NCBI GenBank assembly: GCA_030037395.1
Contig: JASHRJ010000037.1
Location: 1-42,594 of the forward strand
Length of the DNA stretch: 42,594 bases
DNA from: Thermoplasmata archaeon
GTDB taxonomy: Archaea; Thermoplasmatota; Thermoplasmata; Lutacidiplasmatales; UBA184
Reading direction: 5' to 3'
The position numbers and the translations under genes were made by a program. The notes beneath the pieces are model-generated. The model searched no databases, was not told the origin of the DNA, and was given only the letters and a program-made list of their open reading frames with translations. How positions within the stretch are numbered: the stretch's first letter is position 1; the number at the start of each line of letters is the position of its first letter. Of this stretch, positions 10,604 to 19,944 are shown piece by piece.

Positions 10604-11380
10604 GTGCGAACGGTCGTCCGGATCACCGAGCGGGTCGTGGAGACCCCCTCGACGGTCACCCTGAGGTTCCCGTACGGTCCCGCCGCGGCGCCGGGCCAGT
10701 TCGTGATGGTGTGGGTCCCGGGCGACGACGAGCTGCCGATGTCGCTCTCGTACGTCGACGGGCCGAGCCGGGGGGTGACGGTGAAGGCGATGGGGGACAC
10801 GAGCCGGAGGATCCTCAGGCTGGACGCCGGGCAGCCGATCGGGGTCCGGGGTCCGTACGGCCGGGGGTTCGACCTCTCCGCCCGCCGGCTGCTCGCGGTC
10901 GCGGGCGGCTCCGGGGCGGCGGTGCTCGCCCCGGCCGCCGAGGCCGCGGTGGCCCGGGGGGCGCGCGTCACCGTCGCGCTCGGGGCGACCACCGCCGCCG
11001 AGCTGCTGTTCGGCGACCGGTTCCGCGCGATGGGCGCCGAGGTCGTCGAGGCGACCGACGACGGTTCGGCCGGCGTGCGCGGGTTCGTCACCGGGCCCGC
11101 CGACCGCCTGCTGGCCGAGCGGTCGTTCGATGCCGTCTGGACCTGCGGCCCTGAGGTGATGATGCTCAAGGTCGTGGGGAGCGCACGGGCCCACGGCGTC
11201 CCGGCCCACTGCTCGGTGGAGCGGCACATGAAGTGCGCCCTGGGGATGTGCGACGCCTGCGCGCTCGGCCCGTTCCACGTCTGCTCGGACGGACCGGTGT
11301 TCGCGGCCGATCGCCTCCTCTCGGAGACGGAGTTCGGCCGGTTCCACCGGGATCCGTCGGGCCGAAGGGTCCCCGGCTAG
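10604..11380 (+). CDS. pyrK: Dihydroorotate dehydrogenase electron-transfer subunit (PyrK)
   Basis: FAD/NAD reductase fold; [2Fe-2S] motif CSVERHMKCALGMCDACALGPFHVCSDGPVF. Directly follows pyrD. Confidence 0.94.
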   Translation: MRTVVRITERVVETPSTVTLRFPYGPAAAPGQFVMVWVPGDDELPMSLSYVDGPSRGVTVKAMGDTSRRILRLDAGQPIGVRGPYGRGFDLSARRLLAVAGGSGAAVLAPAAEAAVARGARVTVALGATTAAELLFGDRFRAMGAEVVEATDDGSAGVRGFVTGPADRLLAERSFDAVWTCGPEVMMLKVVGSARAHGVPAHCSVERHMKCALGMCDACALGPFHVCSDGPVFAADRLLSETEFGRFHRDPSGRRVPG

Positions 11381-11467
11381 CGTCGCGCGGGGCCGCCGGG
11401 CGCTCCGGGCCCTAGCCGCCGCGCAAGTCTTTATGCGCGGGGCCCGCTACGCGCCGCGGGGTTCTCC

Positions 11468-13102
11468 GTGAAGGTCCTGGTCGTCAGCGGAGGCGTGATC
11501 TCCGGGCTCGGCAAGGGGATCACCACCTCCTCGCTCGGCCGCCTCCTCAAGGCCCGCGGCCTCCCCGTGACGATCGTCAAGATCGACCCGTACCTGAACG
11601 TCGACGCGGGCACGATGAACCCGTACCAGCACGGCGAGGTGTTCGTGCTGGACGACGGGACGGAAGCGGACCTCGACCTGGGGAACTACGAGCGGTTCCT
11701 GGGCCAGAGCCTCTCCGGCAGCCACAACCTCACCACGGGCAAGATCTACCGGGCCGTCATCGAGAAGGAGCGGCGCGGCGACTACCTCGGCAACACCGTC
11801 CAGATCATCCCGCACGTCACCGGCGAGATTAAGCGGACGATCCGGGAGGTCGCGGAGGCGGCCGGCGCGGAGGTCGTCCTGGTCGAGGTCGGCGGCACCG
11901 TCGGCGACATCGAGTCGATGCCGTTCCTGGAGGCGCTCCGCGAGCTGTCGTACGAGCTCGGCGAGGGGCACACGGCGTTTGTCCACACGACGCTGGTGCC
12001 GGTGGTGGGGCCGGTCGGCGAGGCGAAGACGAAGCCGACCCAGCACTCGGTCCGGGAGCTGCGGGCGATCGGCATCCGGCCGAACCTGATCATCGCCCGC
12101 GGCCCGACGCCGCTGACCCCGGACATCAAGGCGAAGATCTCGCTGTTCTGCGACGTCCCTCCTGAGGCGGTGATCTCGGTCCCCGACCAGGCGACGATCT
12201 ACGAGGTCCCGCTCGTGCTCGAGGCGCAGGGGGTCGGCCCGCTGCTCGGCCGCCTGCTCCGGCTTCCCGAGCGGGAGCCCGACTACCAGGCGTGGAAGGA
12301 GTTCCTCGCGACGTACCGGGGCGCCCAACGGGCGGTCGAGATCGCGGTGGTCGGCAAGTACACCGAGCTCAAGGACGCCTACCTCTCCCACGCCGAGGCG
12401 TTCCACCACTGCCAGGGCCATCTCGGGGTCGAGGTCCGGCTCCAGTGGTACGACTCGGAAGACCTCGCCCGGAACCCGGGCCTCCTCGGCCGCGTCGAGC
12501 GTTCGGACGGGATCCTCGTGCCGGGCGGCTTCGGCGCCCGCGGCGTGGACGGGAAGATCCGCGCGATCGAGGTGGCCCGCCGGGCCCGGATCCCCTACCT
12601 CGGTGTCTGCTACGGCTTCCAGATGGCCGCGGTGGAGTTCGCCCGGGACGTCCTCGGCCTCGGCCGGGCGAGCTCCACGGAGATCGACCCGGCGACCCCG
12701 GAGCCGGTCGTGAGCCTGCTGGAGGAACAGAAGGGGCTGTCGGACCTCGGCGGAACGATGCGCCTCGGGGCGCAGCGGGTCCTCCTGCGCCCGGGCTCGC
12801 GTCTCGCGGGGCTGTACGGGCAGGCCGAGGTCTGGGAGCGCCATCGCCACCGCTACGAGATCGACCCGAGGTACACGGAGCGGTTCGCCGCCCACGGGCT
12901 GACCGTCTCCGGTACCGCCGTCGACGGGCGCATCGAGGCGGTCGAGCTCGCCGACCATCCGTTCTTCGTCGGGGTCCAGTTCCATCCGGAGTTCCTCTCC
13001 CGCCCCGAGTCGCCCCACCCGCTGTATCTCGCGCTGGTCCGGGCCGCGGTCGCCCGTCAGGAGGTCCCCTCGCGTGCCGCTCCCGCGCCGGCTGTCGCGT
13101 GA
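11468..13102 (+). CDS. pyrG: CTP synthase
   Basis: VSGGVISGLGKGITTSSLGRLLKARGL, KIDPYLNVDAGTMNPYQHGEVFVLDDG, GAT domain YLGVCYGFQMAAVEFARDV and VQFHPEFLSRP. Confidence 0.98.
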   Translation: MKVLVVSGGVISGLGKGITTSSLGRLLKARGLPVTIVKIDPYLNVDAGTMNPYQHGEVFVLDDGTEADLDLGNYERFLGQSLSGSHNLTTGKIYRAVIEKERRGDYLGNTVQIIPHVTGEIKRTIREVAEAAGAEVVLVEVGGTVGDIESMPFLEALRELSYELGEGHTAFVHTTLVPVVGPVGEAKTKPTQHSVRELRAIGIRPNLIIARGPTPLTPDIKAKISLFCDVPPEAVISVPDQATIYEVPLVLEAQGVGPLLGRLLRLPEREPDYQAWKEFLATYRGAQRAVEIAVVGKYTELKDAYLSHAEAFHHCQGHLGVEVRLQWYDSEDLARNPGLLGRVERSDGILVPGGFGARGVDGKIRAIEVARRARIPYLGVCYGFQMAAVEFARDVLGLGRASSTEIDPATPEPVVSLLEEQKGLSDLGGTMRLGAQRVLLRPGSRLAGLYGQAEVWERHRHRYEIDPRYTERFAAHGLTVSGTAVDGRIEAVELADHPFFVGVQFHPEFLSRPESPHPLYLALVRAAVARQEVPSRAAPAPAVA

Positions 13103-14384
13103 GCTCGCCGCGCACGACGGCGAGGCGGTCCGCATCGCCGGGCACCTGGAGGAGTACCGGGCGCTCGGGGGGGTGGCGTTCGCCCTCGTGCGGGACGGGA
13201 GCGGGACCACCCAGGTCACGCTCAAGAAGGGGGCGACCGACCCGGCGATGTTCGCCGCGCTCGAGGGGCTCGCGCGGGAGTCGGTCGTGGAGGTCGAGGG
13301 GACCGTCGCCCGTTCGGAGAGATCGCGCCGGGGGGTCGAGCTCCTCCCCTCGCGCCTGACGGTCGTCACCCCCGCCGAGGTGCCGTTGCCGCTCGGCGTC
13401 GTCGACAAGGTCGGCGCCGACCTCGACACCCGGCTGAACCACCGGGTGCTCGACCTGCGCAAGCCGGCGGTCCGCGCCGTCTTCGAGCTCCGGACCGCGG
13501 TGCTCGCCGGCTTCCGCCGTGCCTTCCTCGACCGGGGGTTCCTCGAGGTCGAGACCCCCAAGATCCTTCGCCAGGGGGCGGAGGGCGGCTCCACCCTGTT
13601 CTCGGTGGACTACTTCGGCACCCGCGCCTACCTCGCCCAGAGCCCGCAGCTGTACAAGCAGATGCTCATCGGCGCGGGGTTCGAGCGGGTCTTCGAGATC
13701 GCCCCGGTGTTCCGGGCGGAGCCGTCGGACACCGTCCGCCACCTCACCGAGATCGGGATGCTGGACGCTGAGGTCGGCTACGTGGACGACCCGGAGGAGC
13801 TCCGCGGCCTCCTGGAGGGGATCGTCGCGGACACCGTGGCGGCGAGCCGGGCCGACCTCGAGCGCCGGGGCAACCCTCTCGCCGCCCGGCTCCCGGAGGC
13901 GAAGACCCCGTTCCCGCGCGTCCCGTTCGCCCGGGCGGAGGCGTGGCTGGGGCGCCCCGGGGCCGGCCGGGACCTGTCGACCGAGGAGGAGCGGGCGGTC
14001 GCCGAGCGGGCGGAGCGGGAGCTCGGCAGCCCCTGGTTCTTCCTCACCGACTTCCCCTCGGCGATCAAGGCGCAGACGTTCTACGCCCGCCGCCAGGAGG
14101 CCGACCCGTCCCTGACGTACTACTTCGACCTGTACGGCGGGACCCTCGAGATCGCGAGCGGAGGCCTCCGGGAGCACCGGGTCGACCGGCTGCGCGCGAA
14201 CATGGAGCGCGCCGGCGTGAGCCCGGCCGCGTTCGAGGGGTACCTCGAGGCGTTCCGGTTCGGGATGCCCCCGCACGGCGGCTGGGGCCTCGGGATCGAC
14301 CGCCTCGTCCAGGCGCTCGCGGGCCTCCCCAATATACGGGAGGCGCGCCTGTTCCCCCGCGACCGCTACCGGCTCGACCCGTAG
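13074..14384 (+). CDS. aspS: Aspartyl-tRNA synthetase (archaeal type; possibly non-discriminating)
   Basis: Class II motifs: FLEVETPKIL, YLAQSPQLYKQMLIGAGFERVFEIAPVFRAE, GGWGLGIDRLVQALAGLPNIREARLFPRD. GTG start overlaps the pyrG end by 29 nt. Confidence 0.95.
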   Translation: MPLPRRLSRELAAHDGEAVRIAGHLEEYRALGGVAFALVRDGSGTTQVTLKKGATDPAMFAALEGLARESVVEVEGTVARSERSRRGVELLPSRLTVVTPAEVPLPLGVVDKVGADLDTRLNHRVLDLRKPAVRAVFELRTAVLAGFRRAFLDRGFLEVETPKILRQGAEGGSTLFSVDYFGTRAYLAQSPQLYKQMLIGAGFERVFEIAPVFRAEPSDTVRHLTEIGMLDAEVGYVDDPEELRGLLEGIVADTVAASRADLERRGNPLAARLPEAKTPFPRVPFARAEAWLGRPGAGRDLSTEEERAVAERAERELGSPWFFLTDFPSAIKAQTFYARRQEADPSLTYYFDLYGGTLEIASGGLREHRVDRLRANMERAGVSPAAFEGYLEAFRFGMPPHGGWGLGIDRLVQALAGLPNIREARLFPRDRYRLDP

Positions 14385-14398
14385 CGGAGGAGCTCCGT

Positions 14399-16507
14399 AC
14401 GGTCGCGGCCCGCACCAGCCTCCCCGCGCCCCCGGAGCTCCAGGGCCGGTGGGCCGCCGTCCTCGAGGAGGCCGGCCTGAGGCCGCGGATCCTGCAGCTG
14501 TTCGACCGGTTCCCCGAGGAGCGGTCCCTCGAGCTCCCGTTCTCGACCGTCGACGCGACCGACACCACGCTCGCCGACGTCCTGCTCGAGCGGCCGGAAG
14601 AGGTCCTCGACGCCGGGATCCGGGCGATGCGGGAGCTGCTGCCGGTGTCGGGACCGGACGCCGAGGGGCTCCGGCTTCGGGTCGTCGGCCTGCCCCCGAC
14701 CGCCGCGCGGCCGGTCCGCGCGATCCGGGAGACCGACCTCAACCACCTGATCGCGGTCGACGGGATCGTCCGCCGGGTCACGGAGGTCCGCCCGCAGATC
14801 CGCGACGCGGTGTTCGAGTGCGTCGCCTGCCGCACCAAGTTCCACGAGCCGCAGGACGAGGCGTCCCTCGTCTTCCGCGAGCCGCTCGAGTGCCCGGAGG
14901 CGCAGGGCGGCTGCGGCAAGACCCAGGGCCGGACCCGCTTCCGGCTGGTCCCGGAGGAGTCGACGTACGTCGACGCCCAGCGGATCGAGGTGCAGGAGCG
15001 GCCGGAGACCCTCAAGCACGGCGCGCACCCTCAGGGCCTGAGCGTCCTGCTCGTCGAGGACCTCGCCGGGAAGGTCCTCCCCGGCAACCGGATCGTCCTC
15101 AACGGGGTCCTGAAGAGCTTCCAGCGCGCGACCGCCGCGCGGGGCGGGGTCGTCCGCAACACGACGTTCGACGTCATGGTCCTCGCGAACTCGTTCGAGT
15201 CGAAGAGCCTCGAGTACACCGAGATCGAGATCGGGCCGGAGGACGTCGCCGTGATCGAGAAGTTCCGGGACGACCCGACGGTCGTCGACAAGATCGTCCT
15301 CTCGCTCGCCCCGACGATCAAGGGGATGGAGGAGGAGAAGGAGGCGATCGCGCTCCAGCTGTTCGGCGGGATCACCAAGACCCACGCGGACGGCGTCCGG
15401 GTCCGCGGGGACATCCACGTCCTCCTCGTCGGCGACCCCGGGGTCGCGAAGAGCCAGCTCCTGCGCTACATCGCCCAGGTCGCGCCGCGGGGGGTGTACA
15501 CGAGCGGCAAGGGGGCGACCGCCGCCGGGCTCACCGCCGCGGCGGTCAAGGACGACTTCGCGGGAGGTCGGTGGGTCCTCGAGGCCGGGATGCTGGTGCT
15601 CGCCGACGGCGGGATGGCGGTGATCGACGAGCTCGACAAGATGACCCCCGAGGACCGCTCGTCGATGCACGAGGCGCTGGAGCAGCAGACGGTCTCGATC
15701 GCGAAGGCCGGGATCACCTCGACCCTGAACGCCCGGTGTCCCGTGCTCGCGGCGGCGAACCCGAAGCTCGGCCGCTTCACCAACGAGCGCTCCATCTCCG
15801 AGCAAATCGACCTGCCGCCGACGCTCCTGTCGCGGTTCGACGTGATCTTCTCGATCCGCGACCTGCCGAACCAGGAGCGCGACCGCCGCCTCGCGAACCG
15901 GATCCTCGCCTCGCACCGCGACGTCGGGATGGACGGCTCCGGCCGTCCCGAGGGGGAGCTCCCGCCGTTCCCGACGGACCTCCTCAAGAAGTACGTCGCC
16001 TACGCCCGCGGGGTCCGCCCCCGGCTCACCGACGAGGCGCTCGCCGTCCTGGAGGACTACTACGTCCGGGTGCGGCGGCAGGGGGAGGAGCCGGACGCCC
16101 CGGTCCCGATCACCGCGCGGCAGCTGGAAGCGCTGGTCCGGCTCAGCGAGGCGGCGGCGCGAGCCCGGCTGAGCGACCTCGTCCGGCCCGAGGACGCGCA
16201 GCGGGCGGTGCGGATCATGGAGAACTACCTGCGCCGGGTCGCCATGACCCCCGAGGGCCGCATCGACATCGACATCACGCAGACCGGGGTCAGCCACACC
16301 CAGCGGGAGCAGTTCGAGCTGGCGCGCACGACGATGCGCGACCTGCAGGGGGCGCCGGGCGGGCAGTTCTCCCTCCAGGAGTACCTGGACGCGATGGGGG
16401 CGCACCACGTCCCCGCGGGCCGGGCGGAGGCGATCCTGCAGACCCTGCGGAACCAGGGCGAGGTCATCGAACCGAGGACCGACCGCTACCAGCTGACCCG
16501 CTTCTGA
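14399..16507 (+). CDS. mcm: Replicative helicase MCM (start codon uncertain; ACG at 14399 is the best candidate)
   Basis: GDPGVAKSQLLRYIAQVAPRGVYTSGKGATAAGLTAAAVKDDFAGGRWVLEAGMLVLADGGMAVIDELDKM and zinc motif CVAC..C...C. No in-frame ATG/GTG/TTG near the N-terminus; GGAGGAG at 14386-14392 lies 6 nt before ACG. Confidence 0.93.
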   Translation, partial: TVAARTSLPAPPELQGRWAAVLEEAGLRPRILQLFDRFPEERSLELPFSTVDATDTTLADVLLERPEEVLDAGIRAMRELLPVSGPDAEGLRLRVVGLPPTAARPVRAIRETDLNHLIAVDGIVRRVTEVRPQIRDAVFECVACRTKFHEPQDEASLVFREPLECPEAQGGCGKTQGRTRFRLVPEESTYVDAQRIEVQERPETLKHGAHPQGLSVLLVEDLAGKVLPGNRIVLNGVLKSFQRATAARGGVVRNTTFDVMVLANSFESKSLEYTEIEIGPEDVAVIEKFRDDPTVVDKIVLSLAPTIKGMEEEKEAIALQLFGGITKTHADGVRVRGDIHVLLVGDPGVAKSQLLRYIAQVAPRGVYTSGKGATAAGLTAAAVKDDFAGGRWVLEAGMLVLADGGMAVIDELDKMTPEDRSSMHEALEQQTVSIAKAGITSTLNARCPVLAAANPKLGRFTNERSISEQIDLPPTLLSRFDVIFSIRDLPNQERDRRLANRILASHRDVGMDGSGRPEGELPPFPTDLLKKYVAYARGVRPRLTDEALAVLEDYYVRVRRQGEEPDAPVPITARQLEALVRLSEAAARARLSDLVRPEDAQRAVRIMENYLRRVAMTPEGRIDIDITQTGVSHTQREQFELARTTMRDLQGAPGGQFSLQEYLDAMGAHHVPAGRAEAILQTLRNQGEVIEPRTDRYQLTRF

Positions 16508-16573
16508 GGCGGGCCGGCCGGCCCGGAATCAAGCATAATATCCGACCGCCGCCGTCGCCGGGAGGGCGGGGCC

Positions 16574-16888
16574 GTGGGCGAGGGGGTCGTGATGCGGATC
16601 CACCGGGTCCGGGCGGAGTTCGTCGTCGCCGCGTGCGATGCGGAGCTGCTGGGCCGGCGGCTGCCGATCGGCGAGAACGGCCACACCGTCACCGTCTCGA
16701 GCCAGTTCTACGGCGAGCGGGAGGTCTCGGTCGAGGAGCTCCTCTGGGCCCTCGAGCGGGCGACGGTGGCGAACCTGCTCGGCTCCCGGGTCCTCCAGAT
16801 CGCCCGCGAGCACGGCCACGTCGACGAAGAGGCGACGACGACCCTCGGCGGGGTCCCGCACGCCGAGATCTTCGCGCTGGTCGGCTGA
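16574..16888 (+). CDS. DUF424-family archaeal protein
   Basis: MRIHRVRAEFVVAACDAELLGRRLPIGENGHTVTVSSQFYGEREVSVEELLWALERATVANLLGSRVLQIAREHGHVDEEATTTLGGVPHAEIF; upstream of nmd3. Confidence 0.85.
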   Translation: MGEGVVMRIHRVRAEFVVAACDAELLGRRLPIGENGHTVTVSSQFYGEREVSVEELLWALERATVANLLGSRVLQIAREHGHVDEEATTTLGGVPHAEIFALVG

Positions 16889-16901
16889 GCGGGGAGGCCC
16901 G

Positions 16902-17663
16902 ATGCCCCCGCACGAGTTCTGCGTGGTCTGCGGCCGCACCGGCCGGACGCTGACCGACGGCGTCTGCGCCGAATGCGCGGCGGAGCGGACCTCCCTGGTC
17001 CGGATCCCCGAGCACGTGCAGGTGGTCCTCTGCCCCCAGTGCGGCGCGCGCCGCGGGGGGGGTCGGTGGTCGCGCGCCGGCGCCTCCTCGGTGATCACCG
17101 CGGAGGACCTCGCCCCGTTCCTCGTCCTGGACCCCGAGGCGGCGGTCCGCGAGGTCCGCTGGACGGAGCGGGGGGGCACGCCGTCCCGGCGCGAGCTCCG
17201 GGGGATGGCCCGGGTCCGCTTCCGCGGGCTCGAGCGCGCCGTCGCGCTGGACGTGGTGGTCCGGGTCGTCGGGCAGACCTGCACGGACTGCGGCCGACGG
17301 AGCGGGCGGTACTACACGGCGATCGTCCAGCTGCGCGGCGAGGCGTCCCCCCGGACCCGGCGCCCGAAGGAGCTGCGCCGGCGGCTCGACGGGGTATGGC
17401 AGGGGCTCTGGGAGGAGTTTCGCGGCGACTGGCGCTCGGCCGTCGCCTGGCGGGAGGAGCGACCGGAGGGCTGGGACGTCTACTTCACCGACACGCTCGC
17501 CGCCCGTTCGGTCGCCCGGCTCGCCCGGCAGCGGTTCGGCATCCCGATCGTCGAGTCGGCTAGCCTGTTCGGCCGGAGGAACGGCCAAGACGTCTACCGC
17601 GTGACGTTCTGCCTGCGGTTCCCCGGCCGCGACGACCGGACGCCCCCCGGCCCGGAGCGTTAG
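16902..17663 (+). CDS. nmd3: NMD3-like ribosome export/biogenesis protein
   Basis: CVVCGRTG...GVCAECAAERTSLVRIPEHVQVVLCPQCGARRGGGRW..., CTDCGRRSGRYYTAIVQLRG, DVYFTDTLAARSVARLARQRFG. Confidence 0.9.
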   Translation: MPPHEFCVVCGRTGRTLTDGVCAECAAERTSLVRIPEHVQVVLCPQCGARRGGGRWSRAGASSVITAEDLAPFLVLDPEAAVREVRWTERGGTPSRRELRGMARVRFRGLERAVALDVVVRVVGQTCTDCGRRSGRYYTAIVQLRGEASPRTRRPKELRRRLDGVWQGLWEEFRGDWRSAVAWREERPEGWDVYFTDTLAARSVARLARQRFGIPIVESASLFGRRNGQDVYRVTFCLRFPGRDDRTPPGPER

Positions 17664-19777
17664 GCCGCCCGCACCGACCGGGCCGCGACCGACGGAGACC
17701 CGACCCCCCAGGTCCCGCCCCCGCCGCAGCCCCCGTGCCCGAGGAGGGTGAACCGGACCTGGACGACCACGTCCCGGTCCGTGAGAGGGACCGTCCCGTT
17801 CGCCGGCTGCGCCCGGTACCCGCTCACGGCGCCGACCGCGAAGGAGTACGTGTCCGCGGTAAGGTTCGCGAAGAGGAGGGTCCGCCCGGAGGTGCACGCC
17901 GGGGCGGTGAGGTTCACGCACCAGGTCGTTCCCCACGGGAGCCCCTGCTCCTCGAAGGTGATCGAAAGCGCCGGCGGCCCCGAGGCGAAGGTGACGTTGA
18001 CCGTCACGTTCGCGCCGGCGACGGTCACCGGCGAGGCGGGCAGGGACGAGGTGACGCGGTAGCCGGCCGGCGCGCCGATCGCGTAGGCATAGGTGCCGTT
18101 CGGTTCCGCGAACGTGAGCGAGGTGCCGTGGGTCGTCTGGGTCGCGCCGCCGAGCGTGACGCTCCAAGAGAGGTTCGACGTACCGTTCTGGCGGCGGCAG
18201 CCGCAGCCGCCGCCCCCCCCGTGCCAGTCCGGGCCGATCGCCGACGCGCGGCCCCAACCGGAGCCCCCGCCGCGGGAGCAGTTCGAGGCGAGGCCCGACT
18301 CGACGAAGGTGACGGCGTACTCCGCCGTGGAGACCGGCGCGAAGCGGACCTCCACGGTCTGGTTGGCGTCCAGCACGGTGAGCGGCGACCCCGGCTCGGA
18401 GGAGAGCAGGAGGTAGCCGGTCGGCACGCCGATCGTGTAGGCGTACTCCCCGGGCAGCTCGTCGAACACGATCGCCGCGCCGGCGGAGCTCGCCGGCTGC
18501 CCGCCGAGCGTCACCGACCAGCTCGTGCCGGAGGCGAGGCCGGTCTCGTTGAACGTCACCGAGAACGCCGGCGCGAGCACGCTGACGTCGCTCGACCCCG
18601 AGTCCGTCACGTAGACGTAGCCGTCGGCCGGGTCGTAGAGGTCGGAGGTCGGCAGCGCACCGACCGTGACGGTGCCGAGGACGGCGTCGTCGTACAGCAC
18701 GGTCACGGAGTCGCCGACCCCGTCGACCACGAACGCCAGCGGGCCGACCGGATCGAACGCGACCCAGACCGGTCCGAGGCCCACCGGCACCGTCGCCGCG
18801 ACCTCGGTGCCGTTCAGGATCGAGACGTTGCTGGAGTTCTCGTTGACGCAGTACATCGCTCCGCCGGCCGCGTCGTAGGCGAGGAACGACGGGTTCGTGC
18901 CGACGCTCACCGCGCCGATCGGCGCGATCCCCGAGAGCACGCTCACGTTCCCCGAGCCGTTGTTCGCGACGTACACCGACGCGTCGGCCGGGTCGTAGGC
19001 GACGGCGATCGGCTCGCTCCCGACCGTCACGGACGCTTCGAGCGAGGTGCCGTTGAGGACCGTCACGTTGTCCGAGCCGTTGTTGGCGACGTACACCCAC
19101 CCGTCGGCCGGGTCGTAGGCGCCGGCCCAGGGGCTGGTCCCGGCCGGGATCGTCTGCGCCAGGTGCGTGCCGGAGAGGACGGTGACGGTGTTGTTCCCCG
19201 AGTTGGTGACGTAGACGTCGCCGGTCGCCGCGTCGACCGTGGCGGAGCTCGGGAGCGGGCCGACCTGCACGGTCGCGGCGACCGAGGTCCCGCTGAGCAC
19301 CGAGACGGCCCCGGTGCCGCTCTCGAAGTCGTAGCGGTCGACGACGTAGACGTACTGGTTCACCGCGTCGTACGCCACGTAGTCCGGCGCCGCCGTCTGG
19401 TTCGCGGTCATGTTGACCGTGGCGACGACGACCGTGCCGCTGAGCACGCTGACGGTGCTCGAGATCAGGTTGGCCACGTAGACGTACTGGTTGGCCGGGT
19501 CGTACGCCGCCATCACGGGCTCGTCCCCGACGGGGACCGACGTCAGGACCTCGGGAAGGATCGGGAGCGAGGCCGGGACGCTCTCCACGGCCCCGGAACC
19601 CGCGACCGTCGGGACCAGGGGCCCAACGACCCCGGGGGGAGCGCCCGCGGCGGCCGCGAGCGGGGAGGCTCCCCCGGTTCCGCCGATCAGCCCCGCCGCG
19701 GGGACGACCAGCGCCGCCACCGCGATCCAAAGGACCGCACGTGACCCCCCGCGGGGGCTCTCCCGAGGAGCCCGCAT
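17660..19777 (-). CDS. Secreted YVTN-type beta-propeller protein with C-terminal ETGLxxGTSW repeats
   Basis: Signal peptide; eight units of the type PADGWVYVANNGSDNVTVLNGTSLEASVTVG; three repeats of the FSVTFNETGLASGTSWSVTLGG...Y.Y.IG.P.GY type. ORF extends to a TTG at 19804; ATG 19777 preferred. Confidence 0.85.
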   Translation of the reverse strand: MRAPRESPRGGSRAVLWIAVAALVVPAAGLIGGTGGASPLAAAAGAPPGVVGPLVPTVAGSGAVESVPASLPILPEVLTSVPVGDEPVMAAYDPANQYVYVANLISSTVSVLSGTVVVATVNMTANQTAAPDYVAYDAVNQYVYVVDRYDFESGTGAVSVLSGTSVAATVQVGPLPSSATVDAATGDVYVTNSGNNTVTVLSGTHLAQTIPAGTSPWAGAYDPADGWVYVANNGSDNVTVLNGTSLEASVTVGSEPIAVAYDPADASVYVANNGSGNVSVLSGIAPIGAVSVGTNPSFLAYDAAGGAMYCVNENSSNVSILNGTEVAATVPVGLGPVWVAFDPVGPLAFVVDGVGDSVTVLYDDAVLGTVTVGALPTSDLYDPADGYVYVTDSGSSDVSVLAPAFSVTFNETGLASGTSWSVTLGGQPASSAGAAIVFDELPGEYAYTIGVPTGYLLLSSEPGSPLTVLDANQTVEVRFAPVSTAEYAVTFVESGLASNCSRGGGSGWGRASAIGPDWHGGGGGCGCRRQNGTSNLSWSVTLGGATQTTHGTSLTFAEPNGTYAYAIGAPAGYRVTSSLPASPVTVAGANVTVNVTFASGPPALSITFEEQGLPWGTTWCVNLTAPACTSGRTLLFANLTADTYSFAVGAVSGYRAQPANGTVPLTDRDVVVQVRFTLLGHGGCGGGGTWGVGSPSVAARSVRAA

Positions 19778-19944
19778 CCCGGCGGGGATATACTTCACCC
19801 TCAAGAAGGATACCTAGTGGGCTTCGCGGTCGCCCGCGCCGGATCCGGCGGTCTGGGCTCCCGTCCGCCCCGGCGAGCCGGGCCGGGCCCTCGCCGGCCG
19901 CGCACGTCTTGTGCCGCCATCCCTCCCGAGCGAAGGAGCCGACG

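Noticed and set aside
11447-13594. 715-aa and other large antisense ORFs opposite pyrG, aspS and mcm
   Set aside because: High GC makes stops rare in antisense frames; the sense frames encode unambiguous conserved enzymes.
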